Positions 32,330-43,530 are shown, numbered from the stretch's first letter. The stretch: 64,000 nucleotides of DNA from Peromyscus leucopus (GCF_004664715.2 NC_051070.1:73226200-73290199), one strand, 5' to 3'. Numbers and translations are program-made. The notes: generated by a model from the letters alone, not told the origin.

Positions 32330-34217
32330 AACATTTGTAGATTGTTGTAGTTTACAGCAATTTAGTAAACTTGTGGTTATAGATTCTCCCCCAATAACCA
32401 TGAATGACTACACTCACAAAGATTTCTATTTCCAGGCATGGTCTCCATCTTGTTGAGGGAGGCATAAGTTCAATTAGAGAGCTGTTGGTTTCTGCCAAGC
32501 AATGCATGACATAACCACACCTTAGGGTTATTCTGCCATACTGGTCATTGATGTGGTTCATAGGTATTAATAACTGGATAGAACTATTGGCTGTGTCTTT
32601 CCTTTGGAAGATTATATGGTACCATGAAAGTTAGTCCTCAGGGAGGGGGCCTTCAGGTCAGTTCCAGCTCAGTGGTCTCTGGGCCCTGTTTTTGAAGTGC
32701 ACAGTGTCTTCAGCAGTAGAGGCTAGCTTTCCACTTTTTTGGGGTAACCAAGGACAACAGCAATAGGCTGTATGTTTTGGTAGTCTCCTAGAAATCCTTG
32801 GCCAGCAACTCAAGAGAGGGCTTCTCATGTCTAGTAACTTTTTTTAGGTTGTCTTTGGCTCTTGGCAGGGGCACTATCAGTCTAGAATAGAAAAGTTTAT
32901 TATAATAAGATATGAATATACATTGAATTGAATGCATTATAGTTTTTTAGGTGAGTAGTTAGTAATATGATCCTTGATGGTGTTTAAAGCCATCTATATT
33001 GTTATTTGATCCACCTTCCTCTTTCTTCTGCATTTAACTTTCTCCCTTTTCTTAAAGAGCCCCTTTTCCTATTTTACCTGTTAGATAACTTGTATCTTGC
33101 TATTCCCTTTTACCCCTCCCATCTTCTTCTCCTTCCCCAAAGAACCCATCTTTTATCACTTCACTTATCAGATCACTTGTTTCCTGACTTTCCTTTCAAA
33201 TCACTTTTCACCTTCTTCTGTATTTACCCCCCTCCTTTTCCCCCTAAGTACTCACCCTTTCCCATTTTCCTGATCAGATTACTTGCACCTGGTTATTCTT
33301 TTCTCCATTGTTCCTCAACACCCCTAACCTGTCAATGGTCCTGTTTTACTTTCCTGGTTTCTGTAGTTACTATAGGTTATGGACCTATAGTAACTGAAGA
33401 TTTGGAGCTAGGAGCCTCCAATAAAAGAGAATATGAAATGTTTGTTTCTTGGGACTGAGTTACCTCATTCATTGACTATGATCTCTTCTAGTTCCATCCA
33501 TTTACCTGAAAAATTCATGATTTCATTTTCTTTACAGACGAATAACATCCCAAAGGTATATGTCCACATTTGTTATCCATTTATCAGTTGTAGGACATTT
33601 AGGTTGTTTCCATTTCCTTGCTATTGTGAATAGAGCAGTAATAAACATGACTGAGCTGTATCTTTGGAGAATGATGTTGAGTCCTTTGGGCATATGCCAA
33701 AGAGTGGTACAGATGGGTTGTATGGAAGATTATATATTAGTTTTCTGAGGATGCTCCATATTGATTTCCATGATGGCTGCACCAGTTTGAAATCCCTCCA
33801 ATAGTGAACAAAGGTCCCCCAATTCCTGCATCCCTTCTAGTGTTTGTCATTGGTTGTTTCATTGATCTTTGCCATTGTGACTGGAGTAAGAGGAAATCTC
33901 AAAAGTTGTTTTGATTTGCATTTCCATAATTGCTAGGGGTGATGAACACTTTTTTTTTGAGAATGTTTAGCTGTTATTTCTTCTTCTTGGAAGAACTCTA
34001 TATTCAGACCCCAGGCCCATTTTTCTAATAGGTCACTTGTTATATTTACTCTTCTTCTTTTTTTAGTTCTTTATGTATTCTGGATATTAATCCTTTGACA
34101 AGTGTATAACTAGCAAAGATTCTCTCCTATTCTGTGGGCTTCCCTCTTACCTGACTGACTGTTTCCTTAGCTGTGCTAAAGCTTTTTAGTTTCGTAAAGT
34201 CTCATTTGTCAATTGTT
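32330..34217 (-). repeat. Old L1 3'UTR and ORF2 3' end, antisense (host of the young L1)
   Basis: 32330-33430 is an antisense Lx-type 3'UTR (GTCATTGATGTGGTTCATAGG, AGTGCACAGTGTCTTCAGCAG, then C-rich DNA). 33430-34217 is the antisense ORF2 C-terminal part (TCTAGTTCCATCCATTTACC, GAGTCCTTTGGGCATATGCC, GATTTCCATGATGGCTGCACC). It stops at the target site of the young L1 and resumes at 41184. The 150-codon plus-strand frame at 33006-33458 is a by-product of the C-rich UTR. Confidence 0.7.
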
Positions 34218-34230
34218 GGCCTTAATTCTT
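34218..34230. other. Target-site duplication, 3' side of young L1
   Basis: GGCCTTAATTCTT, identical to 41171-41183. The last two T bases may also belong to the poly(A) tract. Confidence 0.9.
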
Positions 34231-34769
34231 TTTTTTTTTTTTGTGATATATATTTTTTATTTTACAATACCATTCAATTCTACATATCAGCCATGGGTTC
34301 CCCTATTCTCCCCCCTCCCACGCCCTCCCCTTACCCCCAGCCCACCCTCCATTCCCACCTCCTCCAGGACAAGTCCTCCCCCGAGGACTGTGATCAACTT
34401 GGTAGACTCAGTCCAGGGAGGTCCAGTCCCTTCCTCCCAGACTAAGCCAAGTGTCCCAGCATAAGTTCCTAGTTTCAAACAGCCAATTCATGCATTGAGC
34501 ACAGGACTTGGTCCCACTGCCTAGATGCCTCCCAAACTGATCAAGCCAATCAACTGTCTCACCTATTCAGAGGTCCTGATCCAGCTGGGAGCCCTCAGCC
34601 TTTGGTTCATAGTTCATGTGTTTCTATTCATTTGGCTATTTTTTTTCAATAATTGAGTAAAACTGAAATTTATTATAAGCCACAGTCGTCCTAGGGACCT
34701 CCATGCTATATATATATATATATAGCCTTTATGGTTCTATGGGTTGTGGTCTGATTGTTCATTTTATAT
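34231..34769 (-). other. Young L1 3'UTR and poly(A) tract
   Basis: On the minus strand the UTR contains a G-rich polypurine stretch (opposite 34307-34350), a signal AATAAA (near 34257-34263) and the terminal A-tail (T run at 34229-34242). A short (TA)n run is at 34704-34723. Confidence 0.8.
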
Positions 34770-37700
34770 CTAGAATCCACCAATGAGTGAGTACATACCA
34801 TAACTGTCTTTCTGGGTTTGGGTTACCTCACTCAGGATGATTTTTTCTAGTTCCATCCATTTGCCTGCAAATTTCATGCTTTCATTGTTTTTCTCTGCTG
34901 AGTAGTACTCCATTGTGTATATGTACCACATTTTTTTCATCCATTCTTCCGTTGATGGGCATCTAGGCTGTTTCCAGGTTCTGGCTATTACAAATAGTGC
35001 TGCTATGAACATAGATGAGCATGTATCTTTATGGTATGTATCAGCATTCTTTGGGTATATGCCAAGAGTGGTATGGCTGGGTCTTGAGGTAGTTCGATTC
35101 CTAATTTTCTGAGAAACCGCCATACTGATTTCCACAGTGGTTGTACAAGTTTACATTCCCACCAACAGTGGAGGAGTGTTCCCTTTGCTCCACATCCTCT
35201 CCAACATTGGTTGTCATTGGTGTTTTTGATCTTAGCCATTCTAACAGGTGTAAGGTGGTATCTCAGAGTCGTTTTGATTTGCATTTCTCTGATGATTAAG
35301 GATGTTGAGCATTTCTTTAAATGTCTTTCAGCCATTTGTAGTTCTTGTTTTGTGAATTCTCTGTTTAGCTCTTTAGCCCATTTTTTAATTGGACTGTTCA
35401 GTGCTTTGATGTCTAGTTTCTTGAGTTCTTTATATATTGTGGAGATCAATCCTCTGTCAGATGTGGGATTGGTGAAGATCTTTTCCCAATCTGTTGGCTG
35501 TCTTTTTGTCTTATTGACTGTGTCTTTTGCCCTGCAAAAGCTTCTCAGTTTTGAGAGGTCCCATTTATTAATGGTTGTGCTCAGGGTCTGTGCTGTCGGT
35601 GTTTTATTTAGGAAATGGTCTCCAGTGCCAATGCGTTCAAGAGTGCTTCCTATTTTCTTTTCTATTAAGTTTAGTGTAACTGGATTTATGTTTAGGTCTT
35701 TGATCCACTTGGACTTGAGTTTTGTGCATGGTGACAGATATGGATCTATTTGTAATCTTTTACATATTGACATCCAGTTATGCCAGCACCATTTGTTGAA
35801 GATACTTTCTTTGTTCCATTGTATAGTTTTGGCTCCTTTGTCAAAAACCAGGTGTTCATATGTGCATGGATTAATGTCAGGGTCTTCAATTCGATTCCAT
35901 TGGTCCGTATGTCTGTTTTTATACCAGTACCAAGCTGTTTTTATTACTATGGCTCTATAGTAGAGTTTGAGGTCCGGGATGGTGATGCCTCCAAGGGTTG
36001 CTTTATCATATAGGATTCTTTTAGCTATCCTGGGTCTTTTGTTTTTCCATATAAAGTTGAGTATTTTTCTTTCCAAGTCTGTGAAGAATTGTGTTGGGAT
36101 TTTGATGGGGATTGCATTGAATCTGTAGATTGCTTTTGGTAAGATTGCCATTTTTACTATGTTAATCCTACCTACCCATGAGCATGGGAGATCCTTCCAT
36201 TTTCTGATATCTTCTTCAATTTCTTTCTTTAGAGATTTAAAGTTCTTATCAAAAAGGTCTTTCACTTGTTTAGTTAGTGTTATCCCAAGGTATTTTATAT
36301 TATTTGTGGCTATTGTAAAGGGTGATGTTTCTCTGACTTCTTTCTCAGCCCTTTTATCATTTGTGTATAGGAGGGCTACTGATTTTTTTGAGTTGATCTT
36401 GTATCCTGCCACTTTACTGAAGGAGTTTATCAGCTGTAGAAGTTCCCTGGTAGAGTTTTTGGGGTCACTTATGTATACTATCATATCATCTGCAAATAGT
36501 GAAAGTTTGACTTCTTCCTTGCCAATTTGTATCCCTTTGATCTCCTTTTCTTGTCTTATTGCTCTAGCTAGAACTTCTAGTACTATATTGAATAAATATG
36601 GGGAGAGTGGACAGCCTTGTCTTGTTCCTGAATTTAGTGGTATCGCTTTGAGTTTCTCTCCATTTAATTTGATGTTTGCTGTTGGCTTGCTATAAATTGC
36701 TTTTATTATGTTTAGAAATGTTCCTTGTATTCCTATTCTTTCTAAGACCTTTATCATGAAGGGGTGTTGGATTTTGTCAAAGGCTTTTTCAGCATCTAGG
36801 GAGATGATCATGTGGTTTTTTTCTTTCAGTTTGTTTATATGGTGTATTACATTGACTGATTTCCGTATGTTGAACCATCCTTGCATCCCTGGGATGAATC
36901 CTACTTGGTCGTGATGGATGATTGTTTTGATGTATTCTTGGATTCGGTTTGCCAATATTTTGTTGAGTATTTTTGCATCAATGTTCATGAGGGAGATTGG
37001 TCTGTAGTTCTCTTTCTTTGTTGCATCTTTGTGTGGTTTGGGTATCAGGGTAATTGTAGCCTCATAAAAAGAGTTTGGTAGTGTTCCTTCTGTTTCTATT
37101 GTGTGGAACACTTTGAAGAGGATTGGTATTAGTTCTACTTTGAAAGTCTGGTAGAATTCTGCACTGAAACCATCTGGTCCTGGGCTTTTTTTAGTTGGGA
37201 GACTTTTGATGACTGTTTCTATTTCTTTAGGGGTTATTGGTCTATTTAAATGGTTTATCTGGTCTTGATTTAATTTTGGTATTTGGTATTTATCCAGAAA
37301 ATTGTCCATTTCTTCCTGGTTTTCCATTTTTGTGGAGTACAGGTTTTTGAAGTATGATCTGATGATTCTCTGGATTTCCTCATTGTCTGTTGTTATGTCT
37401 CCCTTTTCATTTCTGATTTTGTGAATTTGGGTGCTCTCTCTTTGCCTTTTGGTTAATTTGGCTAGTGGTTTGTCTATCTTGTTGATTTTTTCAAAGAACC
37501 AACTCTTTGTTTCATTGATTTTTTGTATTGTTCTCTTGTTTTCTATTTCGTTGATTTCAGCCCTCAATTTGATTATTTCCTGGCGTCTATTTCTCCTGGG
37601 TGAGTTTGTTTCTTTTTGTTCTAGAGCTTTCAGTTGTGCTGTTAATTCCTTGGTATGGGATTGCTCCATCTTCTTTATGTGTGCATTTAGAGCTATGAAT

Positions 37701-38665
37701 TTTCCTCTTAGCACTGCTTTCATAGTGTCCCATAAGTTTGGGTATGTTGTACTTTCATTTTCATTGAATTCTAGGAACTCTTTAATTTCTGTCTTTATTT
37801 CTTCCTTGACCCATTGATGTTTCAGGTGGGCATTATTCAGTTTCCATGAGTTTGTGGGTTTTCTATAATTTTTGTTGTTATTGAGTTCTAATTTTAAGGC
37901 ATGGTGGTCTGATAAGATACAGGAGGTTATTCCAATTTTTTTGTATCTGTTGAGATTTGTTTTGTGTCCAAGCATGTGGTCAATTTTTGAGAAGGTTCCA
38001 TGGGGTGCTGAGAAGAAGGTATATTCTTTTGTGTTAGGATGGAATATTCTGTAGATATCTATTAGGTCCATTTGAGTCATAACATCTGTTAGGTCCTTTA
38101 TTTCTTTGTTAAGTTTCAGTCTGGTAGATCTATCTTTTGGTGAGAGTGGTGTGTTAAAATCTCCCACTACTAATGTGTGGGGTTTGATGTGCGTTTTAAA
38201 CTTTAGTAGTGTTTCTTTTATGAATGTGGGTGCTTTTGTATTTGGAGCATAAATGTTTAGAATCGAGACTTCATCTTGGTGGATTTTTCCCGTGATGAAT
38301 ATGTAATGTCCATCCTGGTCTCTTTTGATTGATTTTAGTTTGAAGTCTATTTTATTAGATATTAGGATAGCTACACCAGCTTGTTTCTTAGGTCCATTTG
38401 CTTGGAAAACCTTTTCCCAGCCCTTTACTCGGAGGTAGTGTCTGTCTTTGGAGTTAAGGTGTGTTTCTTGTATGCAGCATATGGATGGGTCCTGTTTTCT
38501 TATCCATTCTGTTAGCCTGTGTCTTTTTATAGGTGAGTTGAGACCATTGATATTGATGGATATTAATGACCAGTGATTGTTAATTCCTGTTATTTTTTTG
38601 GTTGTGTTGTGTTGTCCTTCTGTGGTGTATGTTGGTGTAGGATTATCTATTGCTTGATTTTTCAT
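34770..38665 (-). pseudogene. L1 ORF2 (endonuclease/reverse transcriptase), single frameshift
   Basis: The ATG at 38663-38665 opens a 1220-residue frame. Endonuclease residues are present: N40 (ISININGLN), E67 (CIQETH), D169/N171 (GDFN) and D253/H254 (SDHH). The reverse transcriptase catalytic FADD is at 724-727, and the C-terminal zinc-knuckle-like C-x3-C-x7-H-x4-C starts at C1154. At about 35062 one base of a GCCC run is missing compared with the usual L1 sequence. The frame therefore shifts near residue 1200 and ends at 35003, while the expected last 100 or so residues continue in another frame to 34770. The enzyme domains are intact, but the C-terminal end is lost. The defect could also be a sequencing or assembly error. 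Confidence 0.9.
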
Positions 38666-39878
38666 GGATGTGTTTAGCTTCTTTGGGTTGAATTTTCCCT
38701 TCTAGTGCTTTCTGTAGGGCTGGGTTTGTGGACAGGTATTGATTAAATCTGGTTTTATCCTGGAATATTTTGTTTACTCCGCCTATGGTGATTGAGAGTT
38801 TTGCTGGGTATAATAGTCTGGGTTGGCATCCGTGGTCTCTTAGTGTCTGCATGAGGTTTGTCCATGATCTTCTAGCTTTCATAGTCTCTATTGAGTAGTC
38901 TGGTGTTATTCTGATGGGTTTGCCTTTATATGTTACTTGGTCCTTTTCCTTTGCAGCTCTTAATATTTTTTCTTTATTCTGTGTGTTTAGTGTTTTGATT
39001 ATTATGTGGCGAGGGGACTTTTTTTTTGGATCCAGCCTATTCGGTGTTCTGTAAGCTTCTTGTATCTTCATAGGTATTTCTTTCTTTAGGTTAGGAAAGT
39101 TTTCTTCTATGATTTTGTTGAATATATTTTCTGTGCCTTTGAGTTGGTATTCTTCTCCTTCTTCTATCCCTATTATTCTTAGGTTTGGTCTTTTCATGGT
39201 GTCCCAAATTTCCTGGACGTTTTGTGTTAGGACTTTTTTGTCTTTATTGTTTTCTTTGACTGACGAATCTATTTTCTCTATCATGTCTTCAGCGTCAGAG
39301 ATTCTCTGTTCCATTTCTTGCAATCGGTTGGTTATGCTTGTTTCTGTAGTTCCTGTTCGTTTTGTCAGGGTTTCTATTTCCAGCATTCCCTCAGCATGTG
39401 TTTTCTTTATTGTCTCAAATTCATTTTTCAGATCTTGGAATGTTTCTTTCATCTGTTTAATTGCTTTTTCTTGGCTTGATTTGATTTCTTCCCATTTTTT
39501 GTTCGTTTTTTCTTCCATTTCTTTAAGGGAGTTTTTTATTTCCTCTTTAATGGAGTTTTTCATTTCCTCTTTAAGGGAAGTTTTTATTTCCTCTTTAAGG
39601 GAGTTTTTTATTTCCTCTTTAAGGAAAGTTTTTATTTCCTCTTTAAGGTAGTTTTTCAATTCCTCTTTAAGGAAAGTTTTTATTTCCTCATTGAGGGAAT
39701 GTTTTATTTCTTCTTTAAGGGCCTCTATCATCTTCTTAATGTCATTTTTAGGGTTGATTTCTTCTGTTTCTTCTGTCATGGTATGTTTAGGTCTTGCAGG
39801 TGTAGAATCACTAGGTTCTGATGTTGCCATATAGGTCTTTATGTTGTTGCCTGTATTTTTGCACTGGCGTCTACTCAT
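38643..39878 (-). CDS. L1 ORF1 RNA-binding protein
   Basis: An intact 411-residue frame, ATG at 39876-39878, stop at 38643-38645. ORF1p trimerises, coats L1 RNA and acts as a nucleic acid chaperone in the cytoplasmic L1 particle. A short variable N-terminus is followed by a long coiled coil (about 45-210), an RRM starting near [13 protein letters not shown] (231-243), and a C-terminal domain with SPRHIIIK (288-295) and YPAKLSI (357-363). Unusually, residues 54-117 are eight tandem octads of the LKEEIKNS type, encoded by a 24-base repeat at 39528-39719. It overlaps ORF2 by 23 bases. Confidence 0.93.
   Translation of the reverse strand: MSRRQCKNTGNNIKTYMATSEPSDSTPARPKHTMTEETEEINPKNDIKKMIEALKEEIKHSLNEEIKTFLKEELKNYLKEEIKTFLKEEIKNSLKEEIKTSLKEEMKNSIKEEIKNSLKEMEEKTNKKWEEIKSSQEKAIKQMKETFQDLKNEFETIKKTHAEGMLEIETLTKRTGTTETSITNRLQEMEQRISDAEDMIEKIDSSVKENNKDKKVLTQNVQEIWDTMKRPNLRIIGIEEGEEYQLKGTENIFNKIIEENFPNLKKEIPMKIQEAYRTPNRLDPKKKSPRHIIIKTLNTQNKEKILRAAKEKDQVTYKGKPIRITPDYSIETMKARRSWTNLMQTLRDHGCQPRLLYPAKLSITIGGVNKIFQDKTRFNQYLSTNPALQKALEGKIQPKEAKHIHEKSSNR
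39528..39719 (-). repeat. 24-bp tandem repeat encoding ORF1 octads
   Basis: Eight in-frame copies of a 24-base unit (plus-strand form like CTCTTTAAGGGAAGTTTTTA...). They encode [56 protein letters not shown] and IKEEIKNS. Confidence 0.92.
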
Positions 39879-41170
39879 CTCTTCCTCTGTGAGGTGCAGG
39901 TGGTGTCTGTGTCTGAGAGTGCCTCTCTTGTTCTAATTTTTAGTCTTGGTTTAGTAGTGGTTCTTGGTTAAATTGGTGCTATTGGGCTATTTCTTCAGGG
40001 GCAGCTCATTTCGATCGGTGAATTATATACTTATGATTCTGGTGATCTGGTTTGGTGTCTGGGTAGCGCCTTCTTCTGTGTTCCCAGGTCACGTTTTGTT
40101 CATTTGTCAACTCCTCAGCTGATCTTGATTCCTCAGACTTTAAACTGTAGGCATCTGAATCCTCTCCCAGATGGGTTTCAGCTGAGCAGGGTAGTCTCAC
40201 CAACACCTCCAAATTGTTGGGTTTCACAGGATCAGCAGCTGGGCCCTGGGTTGTTCTCAGACGGAGTGTTCAGATTCGTTCTGGTTCTGACCCACCGAGA
40301 TAGCTTCTTCCCCAGATGTTGGGGTTAGGGGCGTCCCTGTTCCAAGCTGCGTCTGCTTGTCTCCGTCCCTGGGCCTGTTTACCTCTGCAGTCCGCCACTG
40401 GGCCTGTATGTCCCTGTCAGCTGCCGCTGGGCCTGTCTGCCTCTGGAGGCCGCCACCGGGCCTGAATGTCTCTGCAGGCTGCAGCCGGGACTGAATGTCC
40501 CTGTCGGTCGCTGCTGCCGGGTCCGTTTACCTCAGCAGGCCGCCGCTGGGCCCGTCTACCTCTGTGGGCTGCCGCTGGGCCTGAATGTCTCTGCCGGCTG
40601 CCGCCGGGTCTGAGTATCCCTGTCGGCTGCCACCGCTGGGCCCGTCTACCTCCACGGGCCCCCGCCGCAGGCCTACCTGCGTCTGCTTGTCTCTGCCGCC
40701 GGGCCTGTCTACCTCTGTGGGCCGCCGCTGGGCCTGAATGTCTCTGCCGGCTGCCGCCGGGCCTGAATATCCCTGTCGGCCGCTGCCGCCGGGCCCGTTT
40801 ACCTCAGAGGGCTGCTGCTGGGCCCGTCTACCTCCACAGGCCGCCACAGGCCTACCTGCGTCTGCTTGTCTCTGCCGCCGGGCCCGTCTACCTCTGTGGG
40901 CCGCTGCTGGGCCTGAATGTCTCTGCCGGCTGCCGCCGGGTCTGAGTATCCCTGTCGGCTGCCACTGCTGGGCCCGTCTACCTCCACGGGCCCCCGCCGC
41001 AGGCCTACCTGCGTCTGCTTGTCTCTGCCGCCGGGCCTGTCTACCTCTGTGGGCTGCCGCTGGGCCTGAATGTCTCTGCCGGCTGCCGCTGGGCCTGAAT
41101 GTCTCTGTCGGCCGCTGCCGCCGGGCCCGTTTACCTCAGCGGGCTGCTGCTGGGCCTGTCTACCTCCATG
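39879..41170 (-). promoter_or_regulatory. Young L1 5'UTR with GC-rich tandem promoter repeats
   Basis: The first about 450 bases next to ORF1 are non-repetitive. From about 40330 to 41170 the sequence is very GC- and CpG-rich and made of units of roughly 32-36 bases (variants of GGGCCTGAATGTCTCTGCCG and GGGCCCGTCTACCTC) arranged in larger blocks. The anchor CAGGCCTACCTGCGTCTGCT recurs at about 40668, 40847 and 41000. In rodent L1s, 5' monomers carry the internal Pol II promoter, so these are the likely promoter. Open frames of up to 159 codons on either strand here are compositional. Confidence 0.8.
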
Positions 41171-41183
41171 GGCCTTAATTCTT
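41171..41183. other. Target-site duplication, 5' side of young L1
   Basis: GGCCTTAATTCTT, identical to 34218-34230. Confidence 0.9.
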
Positions 41184-42400
41184 GAGTAAATGAAGTCCTA
41201 TTGGGGGAGTCCTTTCCTACATCTACATCATGGGAGGTGTTGGGTGTTGCTCATGTTTTCTTCCAGCAGTTTCAGTTTTGCAAGAATGAGATCAGGATCT
41301 TGATTAGGATGGCATCATATGTGTAAATAGCTGTTGGAAGAATGGTCATCTTCAGTTGTGTGGCTTGATCCGTTTGTGGGACCCCTGGCAGTGGGGCCAG
41401 GACTTGTCTCAGGTGTATGAACTGGCTTTTTGGAGCCCATTCCCTATGGTAGGATACCTTGCTCAGCCTTGATGCAGGAGGGAGGGGCTAGGCCCTGCCT
41501 CAATTTGGTATGCCACACTTTGTTGACTACCCAAGGGAGGTCTTACCCTTTCTGAGGAGTAGATGGAGGGCAAGATGGGGGGAGATGGGGAGAGATGGGG
41601 GGGCGGGAGAAGGGGATGGAGGGAGAACTGGGATTGGCATGTAAAGTGAAAAAAAATTAAATAAAAAAAGAAAAGAAAAAGAATGGTCATCCCAACATCT
41701 GCCAATACATGAGGATGGGCAGGATTTCATTCCATTTTCTACTATCTTTATCCGTCTCTTTCCTTAGAGGTTTCATGTTAGATAGATGTCCTGTGCTTCC
41801 TTGGCTAGGTTTATTCCTAGATATTTTATTTTCTTTGAGGATATCATGAGTGGGATTGTGTCCATAATCTCCTTTGGAAGTTTGTTGTCCAGGTATTGAA
41901 AAGCTGCTTATTTATGGAAGATGATCCTGTATCCTTTCACATTATTACACTTGTTTATCATTTCCAAGAGTTTTCTGATGATAGAATTTTTATGGTCTCT
42001 GATGTATAGTATCATGTCATCTACAAATCACGATGGTTTGACTTTTTCTCTCCCTGTTTGTATCCCTCTAATTTCTTCCTTTTGCCTTATTGCTCCAACA
42101 GTACTACAAGCACAACATTGAATTGGGCTGGGGATAGTGGACACCACTATCTCATTCTTGATTTTTTTCAAGGTTTTCTCCATTTAGGATGAGGTTGCCT
42201 GTGGATTTCTCCTATATAGCTATCTCCTATATGTATGTTAATGCTAGTTCTCTCTAGCCATACAATGGCAGTGTCCTTTACCATGTGGAAACTTTTCAGT
42301 TTTATGAGGTCCCACTTATTAGTTGTTAAGACTTAGTGTCTGTGCTCTTGGTATCATCTGCAGAAAGTCTTTTCCTGTGCGAACAAGTGCAAGCTGTACC
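41184..42400 (-). repeat. Old L1 ORF2, antisense, continuing past the young L1
   Basis: After the duplication the interrupted ORF2 continues (GAGTAAATGAAGTCCTATTG, then GGTATTTTATTTTCTTTGAGG-type sequence and CTGATGTATAGTATCATGTC). It is broken again by the plus-strand insertion at 41351-41678. Stops occur in every frame. Toward 42250-42400 the order becomes scrambled. Confidence 0.7.
41338..41691 (+). mobile_element. 5'-truncated L1 insertion with 13-bp target duplication
   Basis: The insert (41351-41678) is only an L1 3'UTR: TTGATGCAGGAGGGAGGGGC, CACTTTGTTGACTACCCAAGG, a G-rich purine tract at 41565-41630 and an A-rich tail. It is flanked by AAGAATGGTCATC at 41338-41350 and 41679-41691. 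It entered the same old L1 as the full-length element, in the opposite orientation. Confidence 0.88.
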
Positions 42401-42990
42401 ACTGGTACTAGGTTTGTTGGTTGGATGTGGCACGGGTGGGCTAAGGACAGGAAGTCTTCTCAGGATGGGCTGGCATACAGTATGTGAGTCCAGGGACAAG
42501 ATGGAGGTTTGGGAACAGTCAAGACAGTACTAATCAGAATGAGCCTGTGGAAAGGGTGTGAGACCCTGGATAGGTCTGAGGATTGAAGGGAGTGCAGGTG
42601 GATTAGGTTGAAGGAATTCACCATACTGGACCTGGCCACAGGATGTGGGATCCTGGGGAGGCTTGGAGCTTAGATGTGGTATAGCCAAGTGGAGTAGAGA
42701 ACAAGAGGGAGAGTAAATGTGGCTATTCTGAGTTTGTGCCATGTATAGTGACTACAGGGTCTGTGGTAGCAAGTATGGCTGGGATTGATAGCCAGTACCA
42801 AGGAATGGAGATGCGCCATTCAAGATGGGGGAGCTGTCTGAGACAAGTGGAAACTGGACCGGGGAGAAGGAATGGAAGAGGGGAGGCAAAACACGGGTCT
42901 TATATAGCTTACTGGGTCTATACCACATGTTGGCTACAAGGTTCTTGGAAGCAAGTGTGGCTTAGGTTGGTAGGGTGTCCCAAAGGAACA
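42401..42990 (-). repeat. Probable decayed L1 5'UTR monomers
   Basis: Anchors GTAGCAAGTATGGCTGGGATTG (about 42767) and GAAGCAAGTGTGGCTTAGGTTG (about 42949) are about 182 bases apart within similar surroundings (CCAAGGAATGGAGATG against CAAAGGAACAGAGATGG). A weaker third unit begins near 42585. Tandem monomers of this size typify rodent L1 promoters. Their position beyond the old ORF2 fits its 5' side. Orientation is inferred. Confidence 0.4.
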
Positions 42991-42997
42991 GAGATGG

Positions 42998-43190
42998 TAT
43001 TTTTTTGAGGCACAGTCTCACACAACTCGAGCTCCCATTTAAAACTTACTATGTAGTTAAAGATGATCTTGAACTTCTCATTCTCTTGACTGATGGGATT
43101 ACAGGAGTGTGTAATCAGTATGGCTGGATTTTGCAGTGCTGGGATTTGAATCAAGGAGCTGAATATTATCAAGTACTGTAGGAAGTTTAA
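42998..43190 (-). repeat. Old B1-type SINE, antisense
   Basis: TTTTTTTGAGGCACAGTCTCAC, GATGATCTTGAACTTCTCATTC and GACTGATGGGATTACAGGAGTG are the reverse complement of a diverged B1/PB1. Confidence 0.6.
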
Positions 43191-43530
43191 GTCTTCTTCA
43201 TATGGATACCATTTATTTCCCAGTACCATTGGTCATGGAGGCTGTCCTTTCTCCATTATGTTTTTGGCATCTCTGAGAATCAGTTATCCAGTTTATGAAA
43301 TTATTTCTGGGATATCTATTCTGTTCCTAGGTTTTATAGCACTGGTATGCTTTAGGATTGCTGTGGCCCTGCTATATGTCTTGATATCTTGTATTGTAAT
43401 GCTTCCAGCTTTGTCTTTTTCCTTATGTTTTTCAGCCCTTTCCCACTATGCTGTGTGTACTCTATCAAATAAAAGCATGCAAAGGCATCTCTCTATCTTT
43501 GCATGAAGATAGATGTGACATCTATCTTAA
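43191..43530 (-). repeat. L1 ORF2 fragment, antisense
   Basis: TTTCCCAGTACCATTGGTCATGGAGGCTGTCC and ATTTCTGGGATATCTATTCTGTTCC are typical antisense ORF2 sequence. Confidence 0.6.

Larger units (their letters stand above)
34231..41170 (-). mobile_element. Full-length young LINE-1 retrotransposon
   Basis: An autonomous non-LTR retrotransposon of about 6.9 kb that moves by target-primed reverse transcription. On the minus strand it has a GC-rich 5'UTR (39879-41170), ORF1 (38643-39878), ORF2 (to 34770), a 3'UTR with a G-rich polypurine tract and AATAAA, and a short A-tail (about 12-14 A). A perfect 13-base duplication flanks it. It sits inside an older L1 of the same orientation, whose two halves read continuously across one copy of the duplication. 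ORF1 is open and ORF2 has one visible frameshift, so it inserted recently, but this copy is probably not fully autonomous. Confidence 0.95.

Noticed and set aside
33006..33458. 150-codon frame rich in P, F and L
   Set aside because: Falls in the C-rich antisense L1 3'UTR; no domain.
35211..36695. Plus-strand open frames of 249 and 178 codons
   Set aside because: They are antisense shadows of L1 ORF2.
39109..39651. Plus-strand 180-codon frame
   Set aside because: Antisense shadow of L1 ORF1, including its octad repeat.
40440..41165. Direct repeats suggestive of a CRISPR-like or satellite array
   Set aside because: The window is rodent DNA and the array is the 5'UTR of a bounded L1, with no spacer pattern.
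40466..41178. Overlapping open frames of up to 159 codons, both strands
   Set aside because: They lie in the GC-rich tandem repeats of the L1 5'UTR. Long frames arise from stop-poor composition and the repeat period, and the residues are low complexity.
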